From NCBI GenBank assembly GCA_950097015.1, contig CATNEN010000038.1, positions 7,128,001 through 7,192,000 of the forward strand: DNA of 64,000 bases, read 5' to 3'. Each line of letters opens with the position of its first letter. Position 1 is the stretch's first letter. The notes under the pieces are model-generated. The model was not told the DNA's origin. It saw only the letters and a list, made by a program, of their open reading frames with translations, and ran no database searches. Both the position numbers and the translations under genes were made by a program. The stretch is from Macrostomum hystrix. Lineage: Eukaryota > Platyhelminthes > Macrostomidae. Positions 1-12,500 of the stretch are shown piece after piece.

Positions 1-1100
1 GGCAGATTATATGAAAACAAATTATGCCTCTTCAATGGATAAGAGCGCTTGACTCCGAAGTCTCTGTAAACGCGAGGGTGGGTCAGAGTCGCCTTCCTCA
101 GCGCGAAGTAGAGAATAAAAATTTCGGAGCGATCGATTTGCGTCAGAAAAGCTGTCTCGGGGCTACCAGCAGTAATGCTTCCATTCTTCACAGACCTTCC
201 TATCCCAAGTCTTGGACTTGAGCCCACGCTCAAGGCCTTCTCGTAGGAGTTAGATAGTGAACAGAGTTTGAAAATTCAGCTGCCATTTTTTGCGCCCAGT
301 GCTTGTACCAGCGCTTTCGTGCTCTGCTAGAATATTTTCCTCAGCATGCGTATTCTTTCCTTCATTACAGAGTACAGTTTTCGATTCTGTACTGCGCCTC
401 AATATTCATTTAACCAGATCGGCGCATGGTATAATATTTTTGTATACTTTACCGCTTGAAAAACTGCGACCATAATTGTTAGGTTTGCACGAGAGTTCGT
501 GTAGTTTTCAGTGTGTAGCGGCAAATTTGAGCTGGCTACTTCTCACGCATGTTTTTGCGTCTGCTCCAGCTTCATCTAAAAGAAAATGGAAGGAAAATTA
601 GTTCTCTACCTTTGCCTGGCACTTTGGTCACATTCTGCGTTAACATTCCCTATCTTGGTCTGGCTGTTCTGTCTCCAAGACCAGCTTGAAATTACTAAGT
701 CGAAATGCAGCGAGGCAGCGGTACCCGTTCCAAATAGTTTTTCAGAGAATGCAAAGTTTCAAAAGTTTTATGGCTTTATGTTGGATGATTTTTCCGATTG
801 GCTGCGAATTGGGCCTCAAAGTTAGATTTGTCGATTTTAGTTGCCCTTATCAATCATCACTGCCCAAGGGATGGTGTCTTAATTACCATTACGTACTACG
901 CAACAAAATTATTTGCAGGAGGGCTGTGAACACTGGCTCATTACTTAATAATAAAAATATATTACACCTGACCAAATCAGGCCAGATGTACAGTGTACAC
1001 TAGTTGTCCATGTTCAGCTATTGCGCGGCGTATCCGAAGGCTGCGTACGGCTGTTCAGTCCATGGACTGGGGGGACCCTCACTTACCCTAGCTAATTCTG
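1..1100. other. No recognisable gene
   Basis: No domain, splice-consistent exon or repeat array was recognised here. The short open frames are scattered and lack codon structure. Confidence 0.4.
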
Positions 1101-1143
1101 GTACCCATTTAACAGTTAAGTGACTTGAAATGCACACTGCACA

Positions 1144-1216
1144 CTTAATTTTCTTGCTTAAAAAACTACCTTTAAGTTGTGGGTCCGACGCTCTAACCAC
1201 TGGGCTACAACCCTGC
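1144..1216 (-). repeat. tRNA-derived fragment (D-arm half)
   Basis: On the minus strand a segment reads like the 5' half of a tRNA: a TAGCCCAGTGGTTAGAGCG stretch matches a pol III A box and D arm. The 3' half is degenerate and no B box is evident. The copy at 63780-63846 (minus) shares the same leader and D arm, which suggests a dispersed tRNA-derived family rather than a working tRNA gene. Confidence 0.45.
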
Positions 1217-2218
1217 TATAGTGATTGTTTTTGGGATATCATTTGGTGACAGTGGACCCGCAAAACATGCACGCACATCTACCCTGACTTTTTCTATGGT
1301 ATGCAGTGTAAGCCACGCTGGAAATTTAAAATTGGGTGCCACAGCCCTAAAGTCCCTGGACATTTACAACAGCTGCGGTAGTTTGTTCTACTTTGTTATA
1401 ATATTTTAATTGTTAAACACACTACTATTGTATTACTATTGCATTATTGCACTACTAATACAAGCAGTATCGTTGGCCTATCAAGAAATCGTATAATTAG
1501 GTGCCGAAATGAAGTAGATGTTGCTTTATTGTTCAGCCGAATAAAGTGACACCGATACTGGTGTGAGTTCCCAATCCTGACTGTACTGTGGAAGCAGTGC
1601 GACCTTGTGCCATTCGTTCCTAAAATGAGATTGTAATTTAGCAATTCTAATATGTTCTGCATTATTAATCATAACATTAATTTATGATTTTGATCATCTC
1701 GTTTGTCGTACTACAATACTCATTGTTTCTACCTAAAATACCTAAAATCACATAACTAAACACAAAAAGAATCATGCCCACAAGCCATAAATATTTGCGT
1801 AAATTAAAACGACATTTGAAGGTTAAGCTTTCATCACGCTTGAGTGAACCAGAACAATAGGAGGCGGAGGTGGGGTGGGTGATTTTAGGGTCAGAGGGAG
1901 GGATCAAGGCGTTGAATGATTCAGTTACGTGTTTCGACCTCCCGTGCTAACCTTAATTAGGCTCACGTACAATTAATTCTATGGGAATAAGTGGCAGGTA
2001 ATGAGAGATTTAAGTTGTAAATTTATATTCAAATCCCAAGGGATCGGGTTTGCACACATCAATCCAAAGTTCCGAATAGTTTCACAGAGGACAAGTCAGT
2101 AATCTCAGAAAATTATTTTCTTGAACTTCAACATTTTGATCGAGTTCTAGTTTTAATATTACGAGAGTTAAAAACCTCGTAGTAAAAAAGCTATTAGTCA
2201 GTTTGAACTAATACTATT
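1217..2218. other. No recognisable gene
   Basis: AT-rich sequence without a convincing exon. A purine-rich stretch near 1860-1910 is low complexity only. Confidence 0.35.
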
Positions 2219-2871
2219 TCAAAGTTCAAACTCGATGGGGATGCGGTGCTCGGCATTGCCGTCCTTCCTGATCAAGCACTCGGCGGCGGCAGCATCTGGC
2301 TCTGCGGTGATGACGTTGTGCACGACGGTGCTGGTGCCTTCCTTGACGGTCAACTTGTCGCTCTTGTTGGCGAACTCGCTCAGTTTGGTCATGAAGAACT
2401 GGGCCTCGCGGCTGATGACGGCGCCGAACTCGTTTTTGGCCTGGCAGACGATGCTCCTGGTCAAGTACACGAACCGCGGGTTGACGATCACCAGCTGGCT
2501 GCGCTCTTCGATGCTGTCGGGTGGGCACTGGTGAGCCTTGCAGTCGTGCTTCAGGTTGAAGAAGGCGGTGGTGGTGGTGGTGATGGACGCCTCCTTCAGC
2601 GGCTCGTGCGGGTTGATGATGATCTTGGCGTCCATGAGCTCAGCAGAGACTGGTTCTCGGCCTTTTTGATGAAGTGCCTCTCGATGGTCGTCTTGGGCGC
2701 GCCGTAGGCCAGGCAGTTGAAGGTGACGATGAATGGCTTGACCTCCTTCTTGGCGTCTGCTGGCAGGTTGACCATGGAGTCGGCGATGAACAGGTGCTCG
2801 GGCTCCATCTGGAACTGCGGTCTCTGGGCGGCCGGGTGCTTTGAGCTACTACTTGTATATTGCCGACGCAT
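2219..2871 (-). pseudogene. Ig-domain (contactin/neuroglian-like) fragment with frameshift
   Basis: Two overlapping minus-strand frames together read as an immunoglobulin-superfamily segment. The upstream frame (2871-2640) has a B-strand-like VTFNCLAYGAP motif. The downstream frame (2640-2219) has LVIVNP followed by an F-strand-like VCQAKNEFGAVISREA, the pattern of the first Ig domain of contactin and neuroglian adhesion molecules, and then a possible start of a second domain (KLTVKEGTSTVV). The two frames meet near 2640-2650 without any splice signal, so a one-base indel (mutation or sequencing error) is needed to join them. The frame ends in a stop at 2219 and no good donor lies nearby. No signal peptide or further Ig or FnIII exons were found. 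It could be a decayed gene copy or an assembly error in a real exon. The family call rests on motif similarity only. Confidence 0.5.
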
Positions 2872-2876
2872 GTCAA

Positions 2877-3395
2877 AGAGAAAAAACTTTAAGTGTGGTC
2901 AAACAAAGACAACGTGCAGCAAAGTGCAGCAAAGTCTTTATTTGCATACAGCGCACGAGTCCGTTATACACCATACCATTTTAGTGGCCGTGTGCCTTGT
3001 GCTTCAGTCTGAGTTTGAGCGGGACTAGGTTAAGCTGTCTTTGTGCCAGGGCGCCTGTCTGCCTACCAATACGCGGCATCCATTCCTAACTCACCGCTGA
3101 AGCCTTCTGAAAATTCAAAGGCGCCACTTTGATGCCGCTGGCCTATGACAAAGCCATGGAGTAATAAAGTGTCATTGCTTTATTGCTGTTTTACTGAATA
3201 GAACTTTAGGTCGTTTGAAAGCTAAAAATGTGTCTGTTCTAAGTTTATTGAACCTTGTTGATTTCATATCAAGATTTAAATTTGTCCAGTTTTTTTTATT
3301 TAGAAGAGTAAATAAAACTTTTGTTTGAAACTAAACTGGACTAAGGACATTAAAAGAATTAAAAAAAACTCGCTACAGTACCTCTGGGTATTCCA
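2877..3395. other. No recognisable gene
   Basis: Non-coding sequence between the Ig-like fragment and the 49-bp array. AT-rich from about 3170. Confidence 0.35.
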
Positions 3396-4592
3396 GAAAA
3401 CTGGCCAAGGAATCTTTCATTGGGACGAAAGATTCCTTGGCCAGTTTTCCTCCGATGGAGGAGTTTCATTGGGTCTAAAGATTCCTTGGCCAGTTTTCCT
3501 CCGACGGAGGAGTTTCATTGGGACGAAAGATTCCTTGGCCAGTTTTCCTCCGACGGAGGAGTTTCATTGGGTCTAAAGATTCCTTGGCCAGTTTTCCTCC
3601 GACGGAGGAGTTTCATTGGGACGAAAGATTCCTTGGCCAGTTTTCCTCCGACGGAGGAGTTTCATTGGGACGAAAGATTCCTTGGCCAGTTTTCCTCCGA
3701 CGGAGGAGTTTCATTGGGACGAAAGATTCCTTGGCCAGTTTTCCTCCGATGGAGGAGTTTCATTGGGACGAAAGATTCCTTGGCCAGTTTTCCTCCGACG
3801 GAGGAGTTTCATTAGGACGAAAGATTCCTTGGCCAGTTTTCCTCCGATGGAGGAGTTTCATAGGGTCTTAAGATTCCTTGGACAGTTTTCCTCCGATGGA
3901 GGAGTTTCATTGGGACGAAAGATTCCTTGGACAGTTTTCCTCCGATGGAGGAGTTTCATTAGGACGAAAGATTCCTTGGCCAGTTTTCCTCCGATGGAGG
4001 AGTTTCATTGGGTCTTAAGATTCCTTGGCCAGTTTTCCTCCGACGGAGGAGTTTCATAGGGTCTAAAGATTCCTTGGACAGTTTTCCTCCGATGGAGGAG
4101 TTTCATTGGGTCGAAAGATTCCTTGGCCAGTTTTCCTCCGATGGAGGAGTTTCATTGGGTCTAAAGATTCCTTGGACAGTTTTCCTCCGATGGAGGAGTT
4201 TCATAGGGACGAAAGATTCCTTGGACAGTTTTCCTCCGATGGAGGAGTTTCATAGGGACGAAAGATTCCTTGGCCAGTTTTCCTCCGACGGAGGAGTTTC
4301 ATTGGGACGAAAGATTCCTTGGCCAGTTTTCCTCCGATGGAGGAGTTTCATTGGGTCTAAAGATTCCTTGGCCAGTTTTCCTCCGACGGAGGAGTTTCAT
4401 TGGGACGAAAGATTCCTTGGCCAGTTTTCCTCCGACGGAGGAGTTTCATTGGGTCTAAAGATTCCTTGGCCAGTTTTCCTCCGAGGGAGGAGTTTCATTG
4501 GGACGAAAGATTCCTTGGCCAGTTTTCCTCCGACGGAGGAGTTTCATTGGGACGAAAGATTCCTTGGCCAGTTTTCCTCCAATGGAGGAGTT
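3396..4592. repeat. 49-bp minisatellite (about 24 copies)
   Basis: Tandem repeat with a 49-bp unit beginning GATTCCTTGGCCAGTTTTCC and continuing through a CTCCGATGGAG/CTCCGACGGAG palindrome-like core to TTTCATTGGGACGAAA. Units differ at a few fixed positions (GGACGAAA versus GGTCTAAA, CCAG versus ACAG, GATGG versus GACGG). The array is open in several frames because 49 is not a multiple of three and the unit has few stops. The left edge is an inverted unit (see findings). Confidence 0.95.
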
Positions 4593-5485
4593 CGATTGTC
4601 CTTGTTAAAAATCTACGCCAAGTCCAACACAAACTGAAATTCAATGATATTTCGGAAAAGTAAAGTCTAATTATACACATCGCTTAGTTGGCTTCTGGAA
4701 GTTACAGATCAAACAAAAATTAAGGTAAAAAAACAAATCATTGATAAAAAGTGCGCTAATTTTATTTTAAAAAAAGGAAATCGAGCGTGTATAAAGTTCA
4801 GTAGTGAGAATGAAAATTTTCAGAACTCAGCTTAAGCTTAACAAGTTACAGTTAGCTATGGCATCTAGACAATGCTACTATGATGAAACGAAAATGACAG
4901 CTCGTTAGTGCACTTTTGCGTTGTTACAGAAAAGAGACAAGTCAATACAATAGAAGAAAACAAGGAGCTGAAAATTTGTTTGATTTATTTGAGGCAGGAT
5001 TATATCTGTACTAACCAAGAGATTCTGTTTCCTTTTAATTGAGATGGGGGATCTTATCAAATTTTCACAAGTTGAAGGAAATATTAGCTCTGTTTTACGA
5101 AAAATTCAAAAGCTTACTAACAATATTAGAGTCTTTGGTCGTGTGCGATCGCTGTCCATGCCAAAATTTATTACGAAACAGTTTGAGGCTCAATATTGAT
5201 TAGAGCCTCGGGATTTTGATCGAGAGGTCAGGAGTTCGATTTAAGTGCAAGACATTAAAATCCCTACTTCTTACTAATTTCTACCTGACTTTAAAACGGG
5301 TACAACATTAGTTGGGATAGTAACTTGGGTACATCAGGTGGCCTCACCAATCCATGGACTAAACTGCTGTCTTCAGCCTTTGAAGTCGCCTCAATTTATC
5401 ATTAAGATTCATGCAATAGGCTATGCGATAGCAGATGGCCATTGACCAATGACCAATGAACCAACAATTAACAAACAAAAGTTAA
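4593..5485. other. Intergenic, with a tRNA-like remnant
   Basis: AT-rich sequence downstream of the TRPA-like gene. At about 5195-5262 (plus) a segment GAGGTCAGGAGTTCGATTT resembles a tRNA T arm with a B box, preceded by a poor A-box region. It is probably a tRNA-derived remnant. No coding sequence was recognised. Confidence 0.35.
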
Positions 5486-6544
5486 TCACAGCCCCGTTTC
5501 GCTGTCCGAGTCGGCAGTGTTCGATGCACGCAGCCGGTTCAACCGATTCGGGAAGATCAATGTCTCGCGCCTCTGCCTGAGGAACGGATCCTGCAATGAG
5601 ATGTCATTGTCCAGAGTTGTTCTATGCCAGTTTTTATTTATGGTTGTAGGTGAAAGTTGCAGGGACGAACAAGCGCACGTTTTAGAAAAAATGACAATGA
5701 GAGACATTTTAAGTTTCAAACATTCCCTACAAAATAGGGGGATGAGTGGCATAGCGGTTAACGCGTTTGCCTCTCGCACCAAGGTTCATGAGCTCGATTG
5801 AAAGTGTACACTGCCTGACGATGAGAAAGTCGGAGCAGATGTTCACACCTGTGTGAGCGGGTGCCTGCGTACGGTATCTGTGTGCGTATGTGCTCAGGAG
5901 TCAGCGAAATGGGCATAATTGCCTCCTCTCTGCCTGCAGGACTAATGCCACCAAATGGTGTGCCATTGTCCGCAGCCCTCCTGCAATTATTATTGCTATT
6001 ATTATTATTGTTATTCATTATAAAGTAGTTCTGGAGAGCACAAGATGTCAGGGTGACTCACATCGGACTTGACATCCTCCGGCACGGCCAGCCGCCGCAA
6101 CGGTTCTCCGCCAAAATCGCTGCACACATGCCGGTGATGGTGGTGCGCAGCCTCGGCGACCTCCGTCATTCCCTCTAAGTCGAACTGGTCGGTGCCGCTA
6201 GACTGCGAATTCAGGTCGTAGGTGTTGTACAGAAACGGCAGCCGGTTGTGCAAACTCTTGGCCAGGGCTTTGATGCGGAGTTTGCGCTTCTCGCTGGCCA
6301 ATAGGCGACGGCTCAGCTCACGACCGCTCACTAGGCCGAGCAGAGTGGCAGTGATGGACTGCGGGTAGATCAAGGATGGTGGGGATGAGCGATGAACTGG
6401 GACGATTCATGACCGTCCAAACCCAAGGATCCTACTCACGTGCTTCCCAACTGAGTCCATGCGAATGTATCGAATATCGATATTTGCTTCTTGGTTCCTG
6501 TGTTCGTTAGGGTTGCCTCGCTCAATTGTTGAGCCTTCGTTTGA

Positions 6545-6578
<34 letters not shown>

Positions 6579-9500
6579 TTTCGTTTCTTGCACTTTCTTA
6601 CCAGCACGTTTCGCCAGCGCATCATAGCGTCTGAAACCGGTTTCCTAATGAGCCTAGATTTCAAATAAGAGAGTTAAAAGTCATGTGGCAAAGACCAACT
6701 CACGCGTCATGTCGATGAAGACAACGCAGTTGGTCCAAGTTTTCACTTCAGCATCCGCGTTGATCTGCTGTACATCGCCAACAATCAGGCCGATAAACAG
6801 GTTCATGAGCACGATGGGCATTGTGACTATGAAGAAAAAGTACACGAATCTCGTCAGAACATCGTCATAAACCTGCGGGTTGTGGCATGAGAATATCAGG
6901 CTATTTGAGGGTTCCAGAACGGTCTTAATTAGCCTAGCGGTCCCGGTGGCCAATGCGAATCACAGTTAGAATAGTGGGAGGAGATATAATGAATAGTGCA
7001 GGGATAGTGGAGGAATAGTGGAGGAATATAACTAAATAACTAACGAGCAGTTTGAGTGCCTCATGATAGCCTAACTGTGTGAATCTAAATTATGCAAAGA
7101 GCTCACAGCAAACTACAATCCACCCACAGGAGCTTTGCAACTAATGAGATTAGCCAGCATTTTGGTATATGGAGGTTGAGATGGGTGTTTCCAGTGACAT
7201 TTCAGACAATGCAGAGCTCACTCACCAGCTTCTGATCCACAGGGCTGAGTTTCCCCTCGTCTTTGTTATAGATTGAGCTAAAAATATCATTGTAATCCAA
7301 GCCACCAGTCATCATGTCGAAAACCTTTAAAAACGATACCCAGTAGTCTCTGAAGTTGTACTGGTTGTACAAGAGCATGTGGAAGACCTGTACGAAGGCT
7401 AGAATGAAGCACAAGAATGAGATGAGCACTCCCATGCCTGTCTTGACCGAGGTGTAGAACATCATCACATAGGTGCTGAACACCTGGAAGCGGGACAAGT
7501 AGAAGAACATCATGCACCAAGCAAGGAAAGCGGCAAACACTGACACCGTCCACTGCCAGTTTTCGCGGAAGCCGCTGGACCACGGGCATTCGGACACATT
7601 GATGCAGGACAGAAATATCAGAATGTACATCACCAACTCGACCAAATTTTGAATCCAGTTTTTAAAGTATATTCGGCGATTTGTCGCAGCTTGGTAGATC
7701 TCTTTGATGAGGGACAAAGCCGAGATAGCCAAGAGCACGTATTGCGCAGGCGTGATCCAGAACCAGCCCCTGTCCCAGTCGTACACAGGGCAGCGAGTGA
7801 ACTCGACGTCGCTACCCGCTAGGCACTGGGTCTGGTCCAGGAGCCGGCCCGCGCAGATCTCGCAGCTTGTATTAAATGACTCACAGTCGCTGGATCGGTG
7901 AACGAAGAAGCTAATGCCTGGGCACTTGGCGTAGTGGCAGTTGTAATAGCCGGTCACGCGGTACGACTCAGGACTGCGCAGCAGGTGAAAGCCGGAGAAA
8001 TGGCTCGGCTCAGACCTGGGGTTGGTAGTCACCCAGGAAAGGTGGCCAACTAACAGCACCAGGTAGACTAGGTGGAACAGATTCATGAACACGGCCATAA
8101 AGAACGAGCCAACGTAGAAGCGCTGCAGGTACTCTGACACCATCGGGTGACTCTTGAGCGTCGAGTTGCCGGCCATCACGCGCATCAGGCGGGAGTTCAT
8201 GCGGTCCGGCTCGCCTTCCAGCTCTCGAAAAATCCCTTGCTCCATGCGCACTGCGTCAACCAGAAGCTTCTTCTTAATTTTCGGTGCTAAATTATTGCCT
8301 TTCTTTGACTTGCCTCCAGACTGCATTTCTTCCGCCGCGTTCGCCTCAGTGTCAGCTGGTTGAGATACAATCTCGCAGGTGAGGAAATAGTCGTACACCA
8401 ACACCAGAGTGACTAGTGCGTCTTCATCGTCTATGGCCAGCTTCAGCAGGCCGAGATGATGCCTCTGAACATAATCGTGCCAGTGATGCTGGATGACCGA
8501 GTCTTGATGATGCTGGCCCTCATGACCGCCTTTCTCGAATCCTTGATTGTCCTGCTGACCATGACTGTGACCGTGAGCTACTCCGTTGGCTGGCGCGGTA
8601 TGATCCGCGTTGTCTAGGCTGTCATGGTGATGGTCGTGGCCCTGGCAAGGTGTCCTCGAGTTCAGCATCTCCAGCAGCTCTGGAAACTTTCGGATGCTAT
8701 CTAGGACGGTGGAGGAGCTCACCTTCATCATGACAGATGGATGTCGCCGCATCAAGTCGAGCACAAGAATGGAGACACCCAGAGACAGGGCCAAGGACAG
8801 GACGCTAATTGTAATATCGCGGTCGTCAACATCCTTATGCGTGAAGCTGTGATTCGGATCAATTCCTTCGCCAAGCAGAAAGTTGAAAACCTCCATAAAC
8901 TGGCGAACCCGCTCTTCCTCAAGAGTTCCGCTGGCCTCCATGTCCTTCAGACCGGCGCCACAGATCTCAACGAATGCCATGAGCAGTGTATAGCGACCCA
9001 TCACGAGGCACTTCATGTTAAAGCCCTTGCTTTTGAGAGTTTTTAACGCCACTAGGAGCATCTTGTAGCGCTGGCTGAATGTTCGCATCAGCACAATGGC
9101 CAGGTTGCAGCACTTCTTGTCCCGGAGGTTCAACCTGAAACTGGCTGGAATCTTGCGTAACAGGCTTAGCGAGAGCCAGCCCGGACAGGTGGGCTCGAAG
9201 GCTGCAAACATTGACACCTTGCCGTCGACTACAGCGTTCAAATCTAGCTGCGCATCCTCGATCACGGCCAGGTATTCGGGCAGGATGCGGGATAGCTTCT
9301 CTTTAGGCAGGAGCGACTGGTCGAAGTTGGTCTCGCGGAACAGGTAGTGCATGATCCAGTGGAACAGGCTGTCCTTGTAGCGCTGCCGCCGGATGGAGTC
9401 GGAGCTGGTCGAGGCGGCGAAGCTGCTCAGAGACTCCAGCACCAGGCCGAGGCTGGCTGGGCTCAGGGCGGCCGACTGGGCGCTGCCTTCTATCACTCCT

Positions 9501-12500
9501 GGAGACAGCTTCAGCTCCGCTCGGACGCCTTGAATCAGAGCCATGGAGAGCTGTCGGGGGATAGAAGAGAGGATATGTATCTGTAGTGCATTGTGCCCAA
9601 GGCGGCGGTTTGGAACTGGCTTGCCTGAGACCCACCCCCCACCCTTTTTGTGCCCTGGACCAAGAGCCGATTGGCTGGTCCTTCTGCCCTCCTTCTCACG
9701 TTTCTCGCAGTTCTGCATGGCTCTGCCTAACACCCATTCCTTTTTACCCAATCAGCTCTGCGCATCGTTGCCCCCGCCCAGTACTAACCAGCCTTTTTTA
9801 TGCTAGTCAGGCCTACCCCGCCCAGCGCGCGGATTGGGTGGTGAAGTTAGCTACACTCTCTCTCACTCTTTTCCTCGCCTTTCGCCGTGGCAGCTCAGGA
9901 CCACAAGGGGCGGGGGGAAGCAGACGTAAAGACAATCTCTACACGCCAGTGGAGGCAACGATCCCAGGGTGAAATTTACACCTCTGACTGGCGGAGAGAG
10001 GAATGTGCTTGTAATGGTGGCCGGGTGCTACTTCGCTGTCGTCAAATGGAATTTTTTGAGCTCACCTTATTTAAACAGGGTACCTAAGCATCGTTTGAGT
10101 TGGATTAATGGAATTCAGGTGATACGAGTCCCCCCAACCTCCTCCGGAGGAGGATTTCACCTAGCTTTTTCTACTTTTGTCACAGAATACGAGCTACAAT
10201 TAAGGCAAGTTCATGACATAATGTCATGATGTCATTTTTGCTTATGAACTTTTAAGATGTCATTTTAAAATGAACAGTCAAAGAACATGTAAAATCGTGT
10301 GTTTGTTTGATGTGCTTTCATTTTAGTGAGAAAAAAGTCGTGTTATAAAGTCGTGTAACTATATCAGTTAGTTATCTCTCTGTGCCTTAGAGGTTGGCCT
10401 TCAGTTGCAATATTAAGGGCGTAAATTGCACGAAAAGCCCCCAAGCCTTTCCTCTCTTCGGGGGCTGAGCGCCAAAATAAATTTGGCCTTGGCGCGGAAT
10501 CGAGCTCAGGACCCCTTGGTGCGAGATGCAAACGCGTTAGACCGCTCTGCCACTCACCCCCATCTGGGGATATTATGTGACATGTAGCACATTCATATCC
10601 AAAGTCGACAAGACATTTTTGCATTAATTGGAATTATTGAGAACAGTCTAAACTCATATTTCTTTCCAGTTTTATCACTGTCTAATTTTAGCAACAACTC
10701 ACTGCATGCGCCATGCCATAAGAACATGCAGTTGCAGTGCGTGTAAAACCAAAGTTGAGTTAATTATTCATAGTAACAAGATTTGAACAATAGTCAGTTG
10801 CACTAGTAATTCCTGCAGGGTTCATTGTTGAGTTCATCTGATGGCAACGCAAATTCTCCAGCTATGCCGCGTAGCTTGTATTTCATTTCGCTCACGCACT
10901 CACATCAACTGGCATTTGAAATACACGAATAATCATACACAACGAACGATCGCGCAAATAAGGAATCCTTTGAGACTAAAAATAATCTAAAAGTCCACTT
11001 AGAAACTTTCTTTAATTACTCTCGACAGTCACAAGCATTGTTGCACCTTCAGTGGGATCACATTCACAAACTGCCTTATATTTCCTTATTCTCACACACG
11101 ATCTCGTACTTAGCCAGGGAATTGCTAAGGCGATAAGCTTCCTTCTCAAACCGCCTGGCCCTTGAAAACCATTGCAAAGCCCTGAGCCAGCAGTTGCGTT
11201 ATAAAATCTCCAAGTCGTGGCCTAATCGGTATTAGACCCCTGGCAACAAGTGCGTGGAGCTCTCAGCCCGCACTCTAGCGAAGGCTTTGTCACTCAAGAC
11301 AGGCGGGCTCCTCCCTGATCAGGCAGCGCTTCCCCTGTTTCTGCAAGCCGTGTCGCGCTCTGTTTAGAAACGAAACAACCTGGCTTTGACAGCTTTCACT
11401 CAAACTGCAGCCACTCGTGATGCCAATTTCTAAAACACTTTCCTAAAGTGCATTCATGTTCTTTGCATAGCAATGCAAGGATGGGAAATTTGTTTTCGCG
11501 TGTGAAAATTTATCGCTTGACTCACCTGCGGGACGCTGGGAAAGATGCTGGAGATATTCACATGCCGAGAGAAGTGCTTGAGCAGTGCTTTGACAGTAGC
11601 TGGCGGAATTTGCGGGTTCCGCAGCATCTGCACCACCACGTTCATCTCCATGTCCAGCGACTCCTCGCCGAGCTCCCTCATCTCACTCTGATGGGGATCG
11701 CTGAGTACCAGGGCGCCAGAGGCTGTGAGCAGTTCGCACGCAATCTCCAGGATCTCCTGGTCAGTGCGGAACGTGCAGCTGAGGCAGGTGATCATAACGC
11801 TCAGGTCAACCTTCGCATTGGCTGAAACCAGGCGTTGGACCAGGTGGCAGAGGTCGTGCCCGCTAAAGTGCTCGCTGTTGATGAGAACTTCCAGGCAGCT
11901 CCGCTTGTCGAAGTAAGCGGTGTCAGGTGTGGCGCCTCGCTTTAACAGGAAGGTCACGAATTCCATTGCCACCGCCGGATCCTTCACATGCGAGATGACG
12001 GCGCTCAAGAGGTTCTCTGATCGACCGGAGGCGTCCAACTCGCCTGTTAGAAAGGGCTTCGGCAAACTCTGCATCATTATAAAGAGCATCGCGGTGCCGT
12101 CAGCAACGCAGGCTTTCATCAACGGGGTCAGCTTTCGACCTGTGCGCTCCTGCTGACGGAACATTGCCTGCAGGGCCGCCTCACCGAGGCAGTCCTTCGT
12201 CAGCAGGTTGGCCAGAACAAACGGGCTCTCCAGCTCGATGCTCACATGCAAAATGTTGCGCCCGTCCTCATCGGTGTCGGTGAGCTTTCGGAGAAAGCCG
12301 TGCCTCACGAGCCACTCGAACGAGTCGAACGAGTCGCGCAGGGTCACCATGAAAAAGCTGGGCACCGAGCGCCAGTTGAGCCTGCGCTGCTCCAGCGCAA
12401 ACACAGAGTCCTCCGGCAGGTCCGACTGGGGCGCGAAATCAATGCAGAGGTTAACCTTCTTGGCGAACAGACTTGGCGACAGAATGTCGTGCGTCTGTAG

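Noticed and set aside
6011-6373. TRPA C-terminus ending inside the SINE tail (LLYNE then stop)
   Set aside because: A perfect donor (GAT|GTGAGT) at 6061 joins in phase to an exon at 5590-5486 that ends in its own stop, so the SINE is intronic and does not supply the stop codon.
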